This document shows positions 39,253 through 50,908 of a DNA stretch of 64,000 nt, piece after piece (the stretch's first letter is position 1; the number at the start of each line of letters is the position of its first letter). The stretch covers positions 2,617,546 to 2,681,545 of the forward strand of contig CM030942.1 of assembly GCA_018136815.1 (NCBI GenBank), in the 5' to 3' direction. Source of the stretch: Isochrysis galbana. Lineage: Eukaryota; Haptophyta; Isochrysidales; Isochrysidaceae. The notes under the pieces were generated by a model. That model had not been told where the DNA came from, did not search any database, and worked only from the letters and a program-made list of their open reading frames with translations. The position numbers and the translations under genes were made by a program.

Positions 39253-42200
39253 TCATCCAAGGAGAAAGGACGTCTTCACCGCTTGTAGAGCCGTGTCACC
39301 CTCGCGTGCACTCTCACCAAAGATTCTGCCAGTCACGCCAAGGGGGAAGTCGCGCGATGTGGCTCCGGTGGGGAGAGAAGCCGCTTCAGCACCGTCGATC
39401 ACGGCGTCATCAAGGTCCCATCCACTGGGTGGCGCCGGGGGCGAAAAGGCGACATTGCTCGCGGGGAAGGCGTATTCGGCAAAGGCGAGTGCGCAGGCGA
39501 CCACCGCAAGTGCGATGACGAGCAGCAACGCCATCTGTGCCCGCCACGCTCGGGAGCCCCGGAGGCGGGAGGCGAGTCGCACAGCGGGTGGTAAAGGAGT
39601 GTCGCGTGAGAGCATCTTGGCGAGGGATGGCTCGCCAGATATGCGCTCCATCTGCGGAACGGAAAACGCAAAGGGGAAAGTGTCTATTGCGTGCGAAGGC
39701 GGTCGGCGGTGGGGCTGCGCCGCGTTGGCACGAGGGATCACGCGTTGGCGATAGGTGCGCGCCTGCTGACAGCGCGTGCCTCACCTTGGCCTTTACGAGC
39801 CAGGCGTCGGCCGTGTCGCCATCGTACTCCGTCACGACACCGTTTATTCGCGTGATCAAGAGCACTGCGCCGTGGACTGGCGGGTTGCACCCGGTGCAGC
39901 CGCCAAAGTCGGGGTGCGTGTGGTGGGGGTGGTTGGGCTCTGGATGGAGGTAGTCGGCGGGGTCACCGAAAGCGAAGCCACCCTCCTTGAACCGCTCGCG
40001 CGCGGCGCGGAAAGCAGCCTCGAGCGGGAGGCGACGAGGCATCCCCTTGGTCGCCCTTAGAGTCTCGCCAATCGTGTCGTAAAAGCCCTGTGCCGGCGAG
40101 CGCTGAGGTGTTTGATGCGTGTGTGCCACGAGTGGTGCGACAGCCGGGCGCGACGCAAGCACGCAGGGTCAGCGCACCTGCGCAAACTCCCTGGCAGCCG
40201 TGTCCTCAGTGAGACTCGACCAGCAGATCACCACGATGTCCTGTTCCAAGCCGTGAGCGATGGCACGACCCAGCTTGGCACTCTCGCATGAGTTGAGGAA
40301 GACACACTCAAGCTGTGGACGCGCGCCTTGGGGTAATGTGGCGGGTAGCGTGGCGCGCTTCTTAATGGGGCCCGAACCGTGGAGTGACGAGCCGCTCTGC
40401 GAGTGCAGGTCGGTGGGCATGCTGTGCGAGGCGAGGGCTGTGCCCGTTTCGTTGGTGCCACGGCGAGAGTAGGACCACGAGGTCGAGGGCTCTTCGGGGC
40501 GCGACGGCGTCGGCGGCGCGGTGGCCTTGACGAGCGTGGCTACAAACTGTTGGTTGCGCTCCTCAAGGTTGGACGAGTCAATGCGCCCGTCAGGCTACAA
40601 TTCAGCGCACGGCGGGTGGAAGGGTCGTGCGCGGGCAATCAGCGGTGGTGGTGAACGCTCGCGCGCGCACCTTCTCAAAGGCGAGGGCACCGAGCAGCGT
40701 GTGTCCCGAGAACATCAGGATGCGGGGCGAGTGCTCGACCAGTGAGCGTTGCGCGTCGGCGAGCGTGGCAGCAGGGACGAGCGCGAGGTAGACCTGCCAG
40801 AAGCGCGGCCAGCGGGGAAGCGTAGGCGGCGTGTACGCAAGGTGAGCTGGCGCATTGCGGTGTAAGAGCACCTTGGGTACCGAGCGGAGTAGGAAGCGCA
40901 TCTCTTGGCCGAAGCGAAGGGGCTCTAGCCGCAACGCCTGCCGCAGCTTGGGCGGAACGGTGGGATTGGAGAAGAGCGCCAGGAGCACCGTGTGCTTGCC
41001 GGCAATGAGATCACGTTTCTGCTCGCCATCGTCCTGCGGCGGGGACCGAGGTGGGGGAGGGGGGAAAAGGGTCGGTCGGTGGGTGGGGTGGGGGGTGGGA
41101 CGCGAGGGCTGTGTTCACCTGCAGGGCCACCGTTGTGAGGAAGATTTGGCGCTCAAATCGGTTGATCCGGCGCGCGCCATAGAGGAGCACGAGCATTGCG
41201 ACGGGCGCAGCTAGCACCGCGTCAACGAGCGCCGCCGCCGCCGCGAGGCGCAGATCGGTCGAGGCGGCCGAGGCGGCGAGGTGCGTCGAGGGCAGGCGGA
41301 TGAAGAGGTACGTCTCGGCGGCAACAAAGGTGAACCACGTGATGAACGAAGTGGCGAGGGTGTAGACGTAGTCGAGGCACGCGAGCACGCCTGGGGACAA
41401 GGGCAGGGACGACAAGGCGGAGTGGGTTGACGCACTGGGTGCGCGCGGCCGGACGGTGCGTGCGGCTGGCTGCTCGAGGTGCGGCGCGCACAGATCATTG
41501 CGATCATAAAGACAAAGCCGAGGAAACGGTAGGCGTGAAAGGTGTTGGCTGCCCACGTCGCCGCGGCCGGGTCCGCCTCAGCGGCGATCACGTTGATGCA
41601 GGCACGGAGCGTCGCCGCTGTGTAGAGCGAGTAGCAGAGGATGGAAGCCGCCGAGATGACGAGCGGCCATGCTGGTGCGACAGGCTGCGAGCGCAAGAGT
41701 GCGTTGGCGGCGAAGACGACAACGGCGGCCTGTGGGGAGGAGGCCGATGAGGCAGCTCGGGGGAGGACGCGGCGGCGGGGCAGTAACGTGCACAAGCGGC
41801 TTCGACGGCCGAGTTGCGCTCACCGCCACGTGTGTGTCGAGCGCGTGCTCGTCGGCAACAATCATCATGGAGACTCCTCCCTGTAGCACCCCTCCCGCTC
41901 CCATCGAGTCGTGCTCGAAGCGCAGGAGCGCGGCCTGGTAGATGGCGGCGAGGAGAAGCATGCCGCCGAGCGCAAGCATCGCCCTCTGCACGTACTTGAG
42001 CTGGTGGTGCATCAGGTAGAGAGAGAAGGACTCCTCGACGCCTGGGTCGAGGAAGCGGTTGGTGAATACGCTCTGGCCCACCAGCCTCCTCATCCTTTTA
42101 TTGGCCTGCCGCGAGAGCGAGTCGGCGAGCCAGGAGGAGAAGGCGACGAGTGGCGGCGCGCCGCCCTCGTGGCCACTTTCCTGCGTGGCTTCTCTCGCTG

Positions 42201-42495
42201 CGCCCGAGGGGAGAGAGAGAGAAGGAGAGAGAGAGAGAGAGCGGCGCGAAGATCCGTCCAAGTGGTCTGTGCGGTCAGAGCGCTCTGTGGACGGATGAAG
42301 GAGCGAGTGTGCCTGGGCACGCAGGGCGGCTCGCTCGGTGTCCATCCTGCCGATGAGCTCTGCGGCCTTCCCTGCCCACTCCCCCTCTCCATCTCCCTCT
42401 CCCTCTCCTTCTCCTTCTCCTTCTCCTCGGTGTGGGTGGGGATGCTCTTCTCCGTAGAGAGCGAGGGAGGCGAGGCGGGAGAGGCGGGAGAGCAT
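39253..42495 (-). CDS. Multi-pass membrane protein with CHAT (caspase-like) domain
   Basis: Seven exons keep frame: 42495-41824, 41729-41492, 41390-41119, 41033-40671, 40594-40178, 40087-39785 and 39651-39253, 887 residues in all. The ATG follows a polypyrimidine-CAG directly. Residues of about 165-390 carry four or five hydrophobic helices (AMLALGGMLLLAAIYQAAL; AWPLVISAASILCYSLY; FLGFVFMIAMICVLACLDYVY; VLAAPVAMLVLLYG). Then comes a CHAT peptidase domain: ILMFSGHTLLGALAFEK with His505, NLEERNQQF, VFLNSCESAKLG with Cys618, DIVVICWSS, and GFYDTIGETL near its end. One more helix, MALLLVIALAVVACALAF, lies near the C-terminus. His and Cys of the catalytic dyad are both kept. CHAT proteins are caspase-fold cysteine proteases, gasdermin-cleaving in some bacteria. 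A polytopic, membrane-tethered form suggests a signalling or cell-death protease; that role is inference. Confidence 0.85.
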
Positions 42496-43310
42496 CTGGG
42501 GGGAAGGAAGGAAGGGAGGGGAGGAGCAGGGGGGGCGGGGGGGCGGAAGGAGGGTGAGGGAAGGAGAGGGGGAAGGGGACGGGGAAGGGGGGAAGAGGAG
42601 AGAGAGAAGAGAGCCGGGAGGGAGGAGGAGAGCGGGGAAGGGAGGACGAGAAAAGAGAGAAGGAGAGAGAGAGAGAAAGGAGGCAGAGAGGATGATGATT
42701 CTGAGTCGGTTTTACTCTATGTGTTTCGTGAAGAGAGAGATATGAAAGAGGGGAAAGAAGAGAAGAGAGAGGAGCTGAGAGGAGAGAGGAGAGAGAGACT
42801 TACTCGAGAGGATTTTATATCCGCTATTCTTGGACTCGTCGAGATGTTCCCTGTCTGTCTCTTGGACAAATCGGTGTGAACAGAGCAGCCTTGGGGTGTG
42901 AAGGAAGAGGCGCGGGGGCGGGGAGACAAAAAAAACCACTCGGCGGGTTTTGAGTTTTGAGACTGTTTCACTCCGAGTTTGACGTCAAACGGCGAGGTGA
43001 GACATTGGTGAAAGCAGGTTTCTTTGTCTACGCCCCATTGGGCTCGAAGGAGAACTCTGTGGCTTTTCTTTATTCTCCCTCGCGAGCGATGGCGGTGCGC
43101 TTGCGCGGCCCGTGGGCGCCGAGGGATGTGGGTCAGGCAAGGGATGTGGGTGTGCCGCGCGAGTCCGTTCGCCTGCACCTGCACCAACCTGACCCACTCC
43201 ATCACTCTCGCCCACAACCCACGAACGCAGGCCGATGCGGACGACGCGAGCAAGAAGTGGCGCATGGATTGGACAAAGCCGCGCAAGATCGCGCTCCTCA
43301 ATAAGACCCT
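42496..43310. other. Upstream region of the CHAT gene, no gene supported
   Basis: Bases 42496-42540 are the pyrimidine leader on the minus strand; 42550-42800 is GA-rich. A possible acceptor plus short frame at about 43230-43310 (ADADDASKKWRMDWTKPRK) could be an exon on the + strand but has no partner I can identify. Confidence 0.35.
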
Positions 43311-43317
43311 AGATGGG

Positions 43318-43410
43318 AAATACAGTGGGGGAGAGTGCAAATACAGTAAATACAGTCTGTATTTGGCCTTCGTACAAATACAGTGAAATGCAGTCTCCAA
43401 ATACAGTAGC
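43318..43410. repeat. Cluster of AAATACAGT motifs
   Basis: The 9-mer AAATACAGT or close variants occurs about six times in 90 bases, plus once inverted (ACTGTATTT-like). Spacing is irregular, unlike a simple tandem repeat. It could be a binding-site cluster. Confidence 0.65.
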
Positions 43411-44168
43411 CATCGACTCGGCTGGCTCCTCGACCTCCGCAACCGGCGCGACGGGAAGAAGAAGGCCCGGAGCGTCCGACGCACAGTTCTCGTTCTTCTC
43501 TTCTCCGCCTCCTTCCTCCACAGGCCCGGAGTCCTCGTCGGTGCTGGTGGTGGTGGACTCCTCAGTCGGAGAAAGGGCCTCCTCCTCGGCATCAGGAACG
43601 CGAACAGGCTCCGCCTCCTCCGCCGCGTCATTGGAGCAGGAGGAGGATCGAGTCGTGCGAGCAGCGTGGCCGTGTCGAGAGAGTCGAACGAAGCCAGCGA
43701 GCAGGAGCACGAGAGGAGAGGACGGAGGACCGTACGGATGCGCGCCGAGTCGCCACCATCGTGAGGAAGACGAGGGCGAGGAGAGAGCTGGAGGGTGAGC
43801 GAGGAGGGAGGAGGGAGACAGGCAGTAGGAGCCTTCTCTCTCTGGTAGGTCGATGAGAGGGGGAGGGGGAGAGGGGGGAGGGGACCGGGGGGGGGGGGGA
43901 GAGAGAGAGAGACCAAAAGGCCAGACCAGCTGTTTACGTTAATGTTCTCGTCATATACTGTAATAATCCCCGGTCCTAGGGGGGTGCCCCCGGAGTTCCC
44001 GCCCGTCCTTCGCGCCCAAAGTTCCCCCGCGGAAAGAGTGAACGCACGGCGTGCACCTTCCTGGAAGTTGCTTTGCGCACGCACGGCGCCCCCGCGGGGG
44101 GGGCCGGATGCACATCGCACATTCACGTATCTTTCGTCTCGGCTTGGCCCGGGAAACACAGGGAATGG
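43411..44168. other. Intergenic, no gene supported
   Basis: This contains a minus-strand acidic low-complexity frame (43411-43710) and G/GA runs near 43850-43910. Neither is convincing as a gene. Confidence 0.35.
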
Positions 44169-44294
44169 AAAAAAAATCTTCTTAAAAATTCCCGCTACAT
44201 GTGCGGCGTGAGGCAGCTCGCTAGTGTACCTCCCTACTACCCAACCTTAACCCCTAACAACCCCCTTCCCCTTCCCCAGTTCCCTCTTTGGCGG
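44169..44294 (-). repeat. Dispersed repeat, inverted copy
   Basis: This matches 12214-12339 and 52714-52833 in reverse orientation, including the A-run, the CTACATGTGCGGCGTGAGGC region and CCTCCCTACTACCC. Confidence 0.7.
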
Positions 44295-44815
44295 AGAAGC
44301 TGGTTCCGGGGAGGCCGCGCGCGCTGCTTCGGCCGGGAGTTGGAGAGAAGGAAGGGGGCGGGAGACCGTGGCTTTTCCGTTGCTCTTGCACTGGGTGTAA
44401 GGTTCGGTGAAATTTTCGTCCTTGTAGACGTTGTGCGCGACATGTGTGTGGAGGGATTCCCAAAGGCTGATCCACGCGGGGCGAGTGATCGGCGGCAATA
44501 GAAAGCAGCCCCTGAGCGTTTACTTCTCGATCTGTCCCAGGGTTATGAGCAAAGAACAAAAAGCCTTGTGCTTCATTAGTTAACGCAACCGTCTTCATCG
44601 TAAGTAAGTGGTGGGGCCTGCTGCCAATGAAAGTTGCGTGGTTGGACTCCCACTACCATGTGCGCCTGGCACAATCCCGACGCCTAATACGCAGTTCCTC
44701 CCAACGTCGTGACTTGTTCCTTCGTCTCTTGCGGTAGTTGATGAAGATTCTCCGGTAGTATCATTTCTTGCGTATCTTGGACTTCCTCCGCCTCATTCAG
44801 CTTTGAAGTCTATTA
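44295..44815. other. Intergenic, no gene supported
   Basis: Short frames only; nothing recognisable. Confidence 0.35.
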
Positions 44816-44819
44816 CGAG

Positions 44820-45300
44820 GATGGTGGGAGGGCGGTGAGGGAGGCGGCGGTGAGGGAGGCGGCGGTGAGGGAGGCGGAGGCGAGGGCGGCGGTGGTGAAG
44901 GCGGTGGCGGGGAGGGCGGTGGCGGTGAAGGCGGTGGCGGGGAGGGAGGCGGGGGAGAAGGCGGCGGCGGTGAGGGAGGCGGTGGTGATTGATGGTGGTT
45001 GCGGAGACGGCGGCGGTGGTGAGGGTGGCGGAGGTGAGGGAGGCGGCGGTGAGGGAGGCGGCGGTGAGGGAGGCGGCGGTGAAGGCGGTGGCGGCGAGGG
45101 AGGCGGTGGTGACGGCGGCGGCGAGGGAGGCGGTGGTGACGGCGGCGGCGGCGAAGGCGGCGGCGGTACGGCGGTGAAGGCGGCGGCGGCGAAGGCTGCG
45201 GTGGCGAGGGAGGCGGCGGCGAAGGCGGCGGTGGCGAGGGAGGCGGCGGTGAAGGCGGTGGCGGTGAGGGAGGCGGCGGTGAGGGCGGTGGAGGCGGAGT
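44820..45300. repeat. GGCGGCGGTGAGGGA minisatellite
   Basis: About 480 bases of GGYGGY GAGGGAGGC-type units. The minus strand reads SPPPPSPPPP in one frame, the + strand GEGGGGEGGGG. SPPPP repeats occur in algal cell-wall glycoproteins, but flanking sequence gives no signal peptide or domain, so I list it as a repeat. Confidence 0.75.
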
Positions 45301-45653
45301 CTAGAACCTGGGACACCTGGTGCCACTGCAGATCTCACGAAGATACCTTTGGGCCACGGTGTCTCAACAACAGTCACAACGAACACAAAGCCTTACATAT
45401 ACCCTACCGCGGTTCTTTGGATAATACTTTGAGACAAACAGGAAGGCGCGCGAGGGAAGAGAGAAGGAATCGAGAAATAGGGAATCGGCGGGTATTGTCT
45501 TAGTATGAGCCGATGAAGTGTCGTGGGTGTTGATGAAGGTGAGATTCCTTAGATGCACTAAGTCGATCTAGAGTGAGCTGAGATCCCTAAGATGAAGGCG
45601 AGGTCTAGAAGTCGATGTGCAAATGACTCGGGAACTCTAGAACTCGATGTGCA
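45301..45653. other. Intergenic, no gene supported
   Basis: Nothing recognisable between the minisatellite and the transposase remnant. Confidence 0.35.
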
Positions 45654-46445
45654 TCAACTGCAGATGATTATGTGGAGAAGAGTCTGGAAGGTGGTGCACA
45701 TGATGAAGGAGGCGGATGACTTGATGAAGAGGAATCCGGCAGACAAAGTTATCGGTAAAGACGATTCTATTGGTAAGCCGGTAAAGACGATTCTATCGGT
45801 AAGCGGCAAGGACCGATGGATAGTGTTGGTAGATGACGGCACTCTGTGATACACCTGAAAGGAGGTGGAGGGGTGATCCAAGTGCGCCAAGGCACGCCGC
45901 ATGCGTCCACCCGCCACCGCACCGGCCACGGGCAGCTTCCGCATGCAGCCCGACTGCTCCACATGGCAGACGAGTTCGTTGAACAGCTCGCGACGCATCC
46001 GCATGTGGTGGTAAAAGGTGAGGTCATCGCCCTCGGTGAAGTAGGCAAACAGCGAGCTGTTGCGCCACTTACCGCGGACTCTGTGCACCCTACGCACCTC
46101 CTACCCCTCACGCGAGTGCGCGACCGCCAGGCACAGCGCCACGATGAGCCGCTTGCGCCGCGCTTGCTGCGCCCGCATCTGCGTCTCAACCTGGGCGACG
46201 AGAGTGGGCCAGAGGCGCGCGTGGCCATGAATGACCTCGGCTGCGCCGGTCACGCCGGCCAGCGCGGCCCGGTTCGCTTGGTTCACTCGCGCGCCAGCCC
46301 CTGGCGAGCGGGGGCTCCTGGGCGCCATCGCGACGATGGCAGCCGGCGCCGAGTGATCCAGAGCGTTCAGTTTTGTTTTGATCAAGCAAAAAATTAGATA
46401 AATTTTTGCGGCCGTTTTCCCCATAACGCGCGCGACTGTCGGCAA
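45654..46445 (-). pseudogene. PIF/Harbinger-like transposase N-terminal remnant
   Basis: On the minus strand, FAYFTEGDDLTFYHHMRMRRELFNELV, given here by its parts FAYFTEGDDL and FYHHMRMRRELFNELVCHV, resembles the segment before the catalytic domain in HARBI1-type nucleases (a met-rich FRM...F..L helix). The upstream basic frame from 46445 ends at a stop near 46101 and the match resumes in a second frame, so the gene is broken. The DDE core is missing. The family call is tentative. Confidence 0.4.
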
Positions 46446-46759
46446 GGGGGGTTATAGGGGCGGCTTGCTCTACTTAGGAAGTAAAAGTGCGCCAGGCTAC
46501 TGTAGTAATGTAGTAAAGTACTCGCTAAGATCGCCCCGGCGCACAGCGGCGTCTTCCAAATCTTCTGCGGCACGTCATCTCACGGCGTCGACCTCCCACA
46601 ATCTCCCCACCGGAGATCGGTACCACGCGCCACGGCGCCCCACGCCCTCCGGATCTCACGGCATCTCGCGCCTCCCCCCCCCGCGCCCCCCCCCTTCCCC
46701 GCCGCCGCGGCCCGGCCTCAGCCTCGGCCGACGCTTCACGTGCGCTCGCCATCTGCGCC

Positions 46760-46846
46760 GTCTCCCCCCCCCCCCCCCCCGCCCCCCCCCCCCCCGCCCC
46801 CCCCCCCCCCCCCCCGCCCCCCCCCCCCCGCCCCTTCCCATCGGAA
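46760..46846. repeat. Poly-C tract with single G interruptions
   Basis: Nearly 90 bases of C broken by a few G. It lies about 360 bases upstream of the ubiquitin-like gene. Confidence 0.85.
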
Positions 46847-47204
46847 GCTCCGACTCCCCTACGAATGGCGGGCGGCGCGCGCCGGCGACGGCGCCTCCAG
46901 ATCGCGAGCTCGCCGCCGCTCTCCCCATTCGAACCCGGCGTCTCGGCCCGACGCTCTCTCTCTCACACGCCACCCCCGCCCCACCGCCCCCCTCCTGCCG
47001 GTCTTCCCTTGCTTGGGAAGGGCGCCAATGTCTACGTAAAGAAGAGGACCCCTCCCCGTAAAGAAGAGCTGCGCCGCGCGGCTGCTGAGAGAGAGAGAGG
47101 AGGAGGAGAGCCATCCGGCCGAGGACCCAGCGCTCCCGTCCTTCGCTCGGCAACGCCACTCTCCCTCCGCTCGTCGCCCATCCGGCCACGAGGTCGAGCA
47201 CGCC

Positions 47205-48032
47205 ATGCGTAGCGTCCGGGCCAAGTACGCGCGGCACACCCTCGACCTCCAGCTCGAGCCGCATGCGACTGTCGGCCAGCTGCGTGCTGCCCTCGCAGGC
47301 CGGCTCGACACCCATCCCGCCGCTCTACTGATGCTTTCTGCGGGCCGAAAGCTCTCCGATGACGGCGCCACTCTGGAAAGCGCGCTTGGAGCCGGCACGG
47401 TCATGCTCCTCCACCACCACGCAACGCCGCAGCCACGGCTCACCATTATCGACGGGAGGCACGAACGCGTTGCCGAAGCCGTCGAGCTACATGCCGGAGC
47501 GACCGTCGCAGAAGTCATCAGCCTCGCGCGGCGCGAGCTCCGCTTTCCGGATTCGATTCGCGCGGCGGCGCTCTTCTCAGCCCATCTCAGCATTCAGCTC
47601 GAGCCCGACCGGCTCATCTCCTCCTACGACCTCCCGTCCATCTCCTCTGCCTACCTGATGGTCCTCCCAAATGCCGATGTTGCGCCGCGCGTCTCATCAA
47701 GACTCAGCATCGGCGCGCGGTGCGTTTCGCAATCATCGCCGCTGGTCGCATATCCATCCCGGAAAGAGAAAGAGTGGACGCAAAACGCGCCTTCAGAGGC
47801 CACCTTTGCCCAGCCAGACCCGCATATCCATCCCGGCATGGACGCCCACAGCCGGCAGGAGCAACAGGCCCCGCACTCGTTCCCCGTGGCACGTCTGCAA
47901 CGATCGCGCTCCAGAAGGTCATGTGCCACCCTTCAGAGCAGCGGCCTCGGGTACACGCGAGTTCATGGCAACGAGGGCAAGAATTGTACCGATATAGCCG
48001 GACGTAAGCCTAGCACCCGTCTTGAGGCATAA
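47205..48032 (+). CDS. Ubiquitin-like domain protein
   Basis: From the ATG at 47205, residues 1-72 read as a ubiquitin-like fold: short beta strands RSVRAKYA and LDLQLEPHATV, GQLRAALAGRL, then AGRKLSDDGATLESALGAGTVMLL in the place of ubiquitin's GKQLEDGRTLSDYNIQ. Residues of about 78-150 form a second, weaker copy (LTIIDGRHERVAEAVEL...). The tail after residue 165 is compositionally different, with a repeated HIPG/HPG phrase, and may be read-through of an intron (a GTGCGT donor lies near 47719). The protein lacks a terminal Gly-Gly, so it is probably an adaptor rather than a conjugated modifier. Confidence 0.6.
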   Translation: MRSVRAKYARHTLDLQLEPHATVGQLRAALAGRLDTHPAALLMLSAGRKLSDDGATLESALGAGTVMLLHHHATPQPRLTIIDGRHERVAEAVELHAGATVAEVISLARRELRFPDSIRAAALFSAHLSIQLEPDRLISSYDLPSISSAYLMVLPNADVAPRVSSRLSIGARCVSQSSPLVAYPSRKEKEWTQNAPSEATFAQPDPHIHPGMDAHSRQEQQAPHSFPVARLQRSRSRRSCATLQSSGLGYTRVHGNEGKNCTDIAGRKPSTRLEA

Positions 48033-49046
48033 ATCGCAGGGTGAGCAGGTGTCGCCGCCCGACGATCGAAGTGCAAGTCAGGCTCAGACCGAGTAACTTG
48101 CGTTTTATCACGCCCATTCTCGCGCCGTGAGCCCGCAACTATTGATGTCCGTGTCTCGCGGCGGATCTGTTCGCCACTCAGCGTATTTCGCGAGAAAGTA
48201 GCTGCCCAGAGCGAAATTCCAACCTGATACCACTCAGAGAGCGCTACCATATACGCAGACGACCGACGCAGTGTTGAACTGTGTATTGACTTGTTTATTC
48301 AGGGCGAGCTCATTGATTTGTAGACTCCAGCGGTGGCCCGCCCAAGCGAAGGCGCGGTGCCGCCTACCCTACCATGGCATGATTTTTGGCTTCACGCAAG
48401 CCGGCATGTTCCCACAACTGTCCATTGTCCAGCTCATGTTTACCATCCTAGGCCGAGGCGTACGATGTCAATATGCGCCGCCACCGCCGTCGTCTTCATT
48501 CTCCACGTCGCTCCAGCACCTCGAGCTCAAGTATATCGCAACGTGTTGTCTCCTCTTAGTGAGGGGGTTCGCCGCTGTGCTATGTTTGTTGCGCATCTCG
48601 TTACAAATGAGCTGAGCCCGTCGTCTTTTTCCCCGGTCTTCTTCACTCGCCCACTGGGCGCCCATCGCCGAATTTTGACTTTTCCGAATCTGTATTCGCA
48701 GGGGGCTTGGCTCCGGCCCCACCCCTCTCCCTTGATCAATGTCTCTTGATGAGCGCCTCATCGGCGCCATACGTCTGTGCCCGATGTCCTGTCTGATGCA
48801 TGCATGCATTACCCATGCGTGTGTGAGGACGTCTTTGCTTGTGCGTGTGCGCTATGCTGACTTGATGTCTTTTTCGTGGCCCGTTCTATGTTTACTTGCG
48901 ACTCGCACGCGAAGCGAAACGCCGCTGCCATTACTACGTTCTATCCCATGTCATGCTTGTGCGAATTCTCACATTGCTTATGGTAAAATACGCGATACGC
49001 GCACGCCCGCTTGCTCGCTTGGTGCGAGTTAGCTTGGTGCTAGTGC
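48033..49046. other. Intergenic, no gene supported
   Basis: Overlapping short frames in all phases, none with a domain. The right end forms the target site of the SINE-like element. Confidence 0.4.
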
Positions 49047-49064
49047 TAGTGAAATGAAATTGCA

Positions 49065-49815
49065 ACTAAGTTTATACTTGGTTGCCCCATGGGGGGGCAC
49101 GAGCCCCCCCCTCTCTCCACTCCTCCCCTGCCATGGGGGAGGAACCACCCATGCTCCTGGCACGCCTGATGGCTTGCCAGGAGCAGAATGCCCTGCTGAC
49201 CCACTCTCTCACTGGCAGGCTTGCCTGCCTCGCGCGTCCTGGCCTGTCGTGGCCAGCCCATCGCTCCAACCCCCCCTCCCCCCCTGTTCGACAGGCAGAC
49301 AGGTGCAGATTGGGGACCCCTGAGGCACAGGAGCGCCAGCGAGGGAGAGGCAGGGGAGGCCAGGGCCCAGCCCCAGCCTCCTCTGCCCCCTGAGCTGGCC
49401 TCCAGAGGCCTCCAGGGGTCGCCAGGGGCAGCTGCAGGCCTGTCGCAGGCGCGCCATCGCGCGTGCCTGCAGGAGAGGGGAGAGAGAGCGCGGAGAAGGG
49501 GGTGGGCGGAGCGAGAGCTCCGCTCACCGGAAAATATGTAAGTCCCGCACCTGTTTACAGGATAAGTCGGGACCGAGGCCGCCGCCAGCCCGGTAGGCGT
49601 AGGAGGAAGGGGGGAACGGATCGCCGGGGGGGGGCGCGGGCCACCGACCATATCTAAGCCCTTTTCCCCTATCCCCCTAGTAGTGCACGGGGGGAGTCGC
49701 CTGATGGCGGGGGGGAAAGGGCCGGCGGATTGGGGGTGTAGAAAGTTTCCTACGTGAGTAGAAAGTAGAGGCTGCACGGTCGCGTGTGCGGTGAGACTAT
49801 TGAGAAATTAATTAA
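49065..49815 (+). mobile_element. SINE-like retroposon, copy 2 (751 bp) with 18-bp target duplication
   Basis: It begins ACTAAGTTTATACTTGGTT and ends GAAATTAATTAA. It is flanked by TAGTGAAATGAAATTGCA at 49047-49064 and 49816-49833, a perfect 18-bp duplication. It matches copy 1 (9430-10188) along nearly its full length, with small differences. The different duplications show two independent insertions. Confidence 0.92.
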
Positions 49816-49833
49816 TAGTGAAATGAAATTGCA

Positions 49834-50908
49834 TCGTAATACGGTGTGCGCTGCTGGCAACTTGCTAGCTTTGGTAGGTCGCGTTCCGTCGAATTTCGGA
49901 CAGCTCGGTGTCGGTGCCGCGAGCCATCAAAAGTACTGTAGTGTGTACAAAACTTTATTGACGGATCCGAGGTTACCACTGCCTCAGATGGGAACAGAGG
50001 GGACGGAAGGGAAGCGGCGAGAGGCGCGGCGGAAGTTGGGGGGTGGCCAATGACGGGCTGGACCACATCCTCAGCAGAGAAAGGCGGGAGGACGGGCTTG
50101 GGCGAGGGCGAGCGCGACGACGGAGCGGACATGGCTGGGTGGGTCGGGATGGATAGGCTGAGGCTGAGGGCTTGGTGAGGTTTGGTATTGAGGTAGTGTT
50201 GAGAACGAGGGACGAGAACGGGAACGAGAACGAGAACGAGAGCGACGAACGAAGAACGACAGACGACAGACGGTCCACGGCCGATGGACCGACGAGATGA
50301 CACTACACTCACGCCAACACTCTCCACACTAACGTATCCCTATCACGGAACGCACAGGAACCCGCTGACAGACCGAACAAGGAAGAGAATGCCGACAAGA
50401 GAGCGACGGGGCGACGGACGATCCGACGGGCGACGGGGGCGACAGTTACACACCGGAATAAGGAGGGAATCTTTCGAAAACCCTTTAAGTGAGTTGATGA
50501 AGACCGAAGTAAAATAGCGCCACGATATAATCCAACGGCCAACACCTGAGGGGGAATCAGGGTCACACAAGGGGGCGGTTCCTTGCACCGGCGATACCTG
50601 AACGCGCGACTTAGCCTAAAACGCGAGGAGCACGCAAGGAGGTAAGCCAGGCGAGGGGCAAGCAGGCGACAAGGGAGGCGACAAAGGAGGCGAGGGCAAC
50701 AAGGGCGAATGGACGAATGTAGGACCCCGCGACGGTGACTAGTGGCTAGCCTGCAAAAGTCGCTTTCCGTCAAAAGAGGGCCAGGTGATTTTTTTGTTAT
50801 CCATATGTGCTTGTTTTCTTTTTGGGTAGCCACAATAATATTATTATTACGAAGATGATGAGTACAAAGCTAATCACGCTCCCCCACTCTCTATACACGC
50901 GGTAACCC
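49834..50908. other. Intergenic, no firm gene
   Basis: A minus-strand frame (49812-50327) starting MSAPSSRSPSPKPVLPPF after a TTCTCG-repeat leader is gag-like in tone but carries no domain. The SINE-like element lies at its end. Confidence 0.3.

Noticed and set aside
43309..43710. Acidic protein on the minus strand
   Set aside because: Low-complexity Glu/Ser-rich frame with no domain, start context or splice partner; it ends within the AAATACAGT cluster.
44813..45316. Cell-wall SPPPP glycoprotein gene
   Set aside because: The repeat reads openly in several frames on both strands, and no signal peptide or flanking domain is present.
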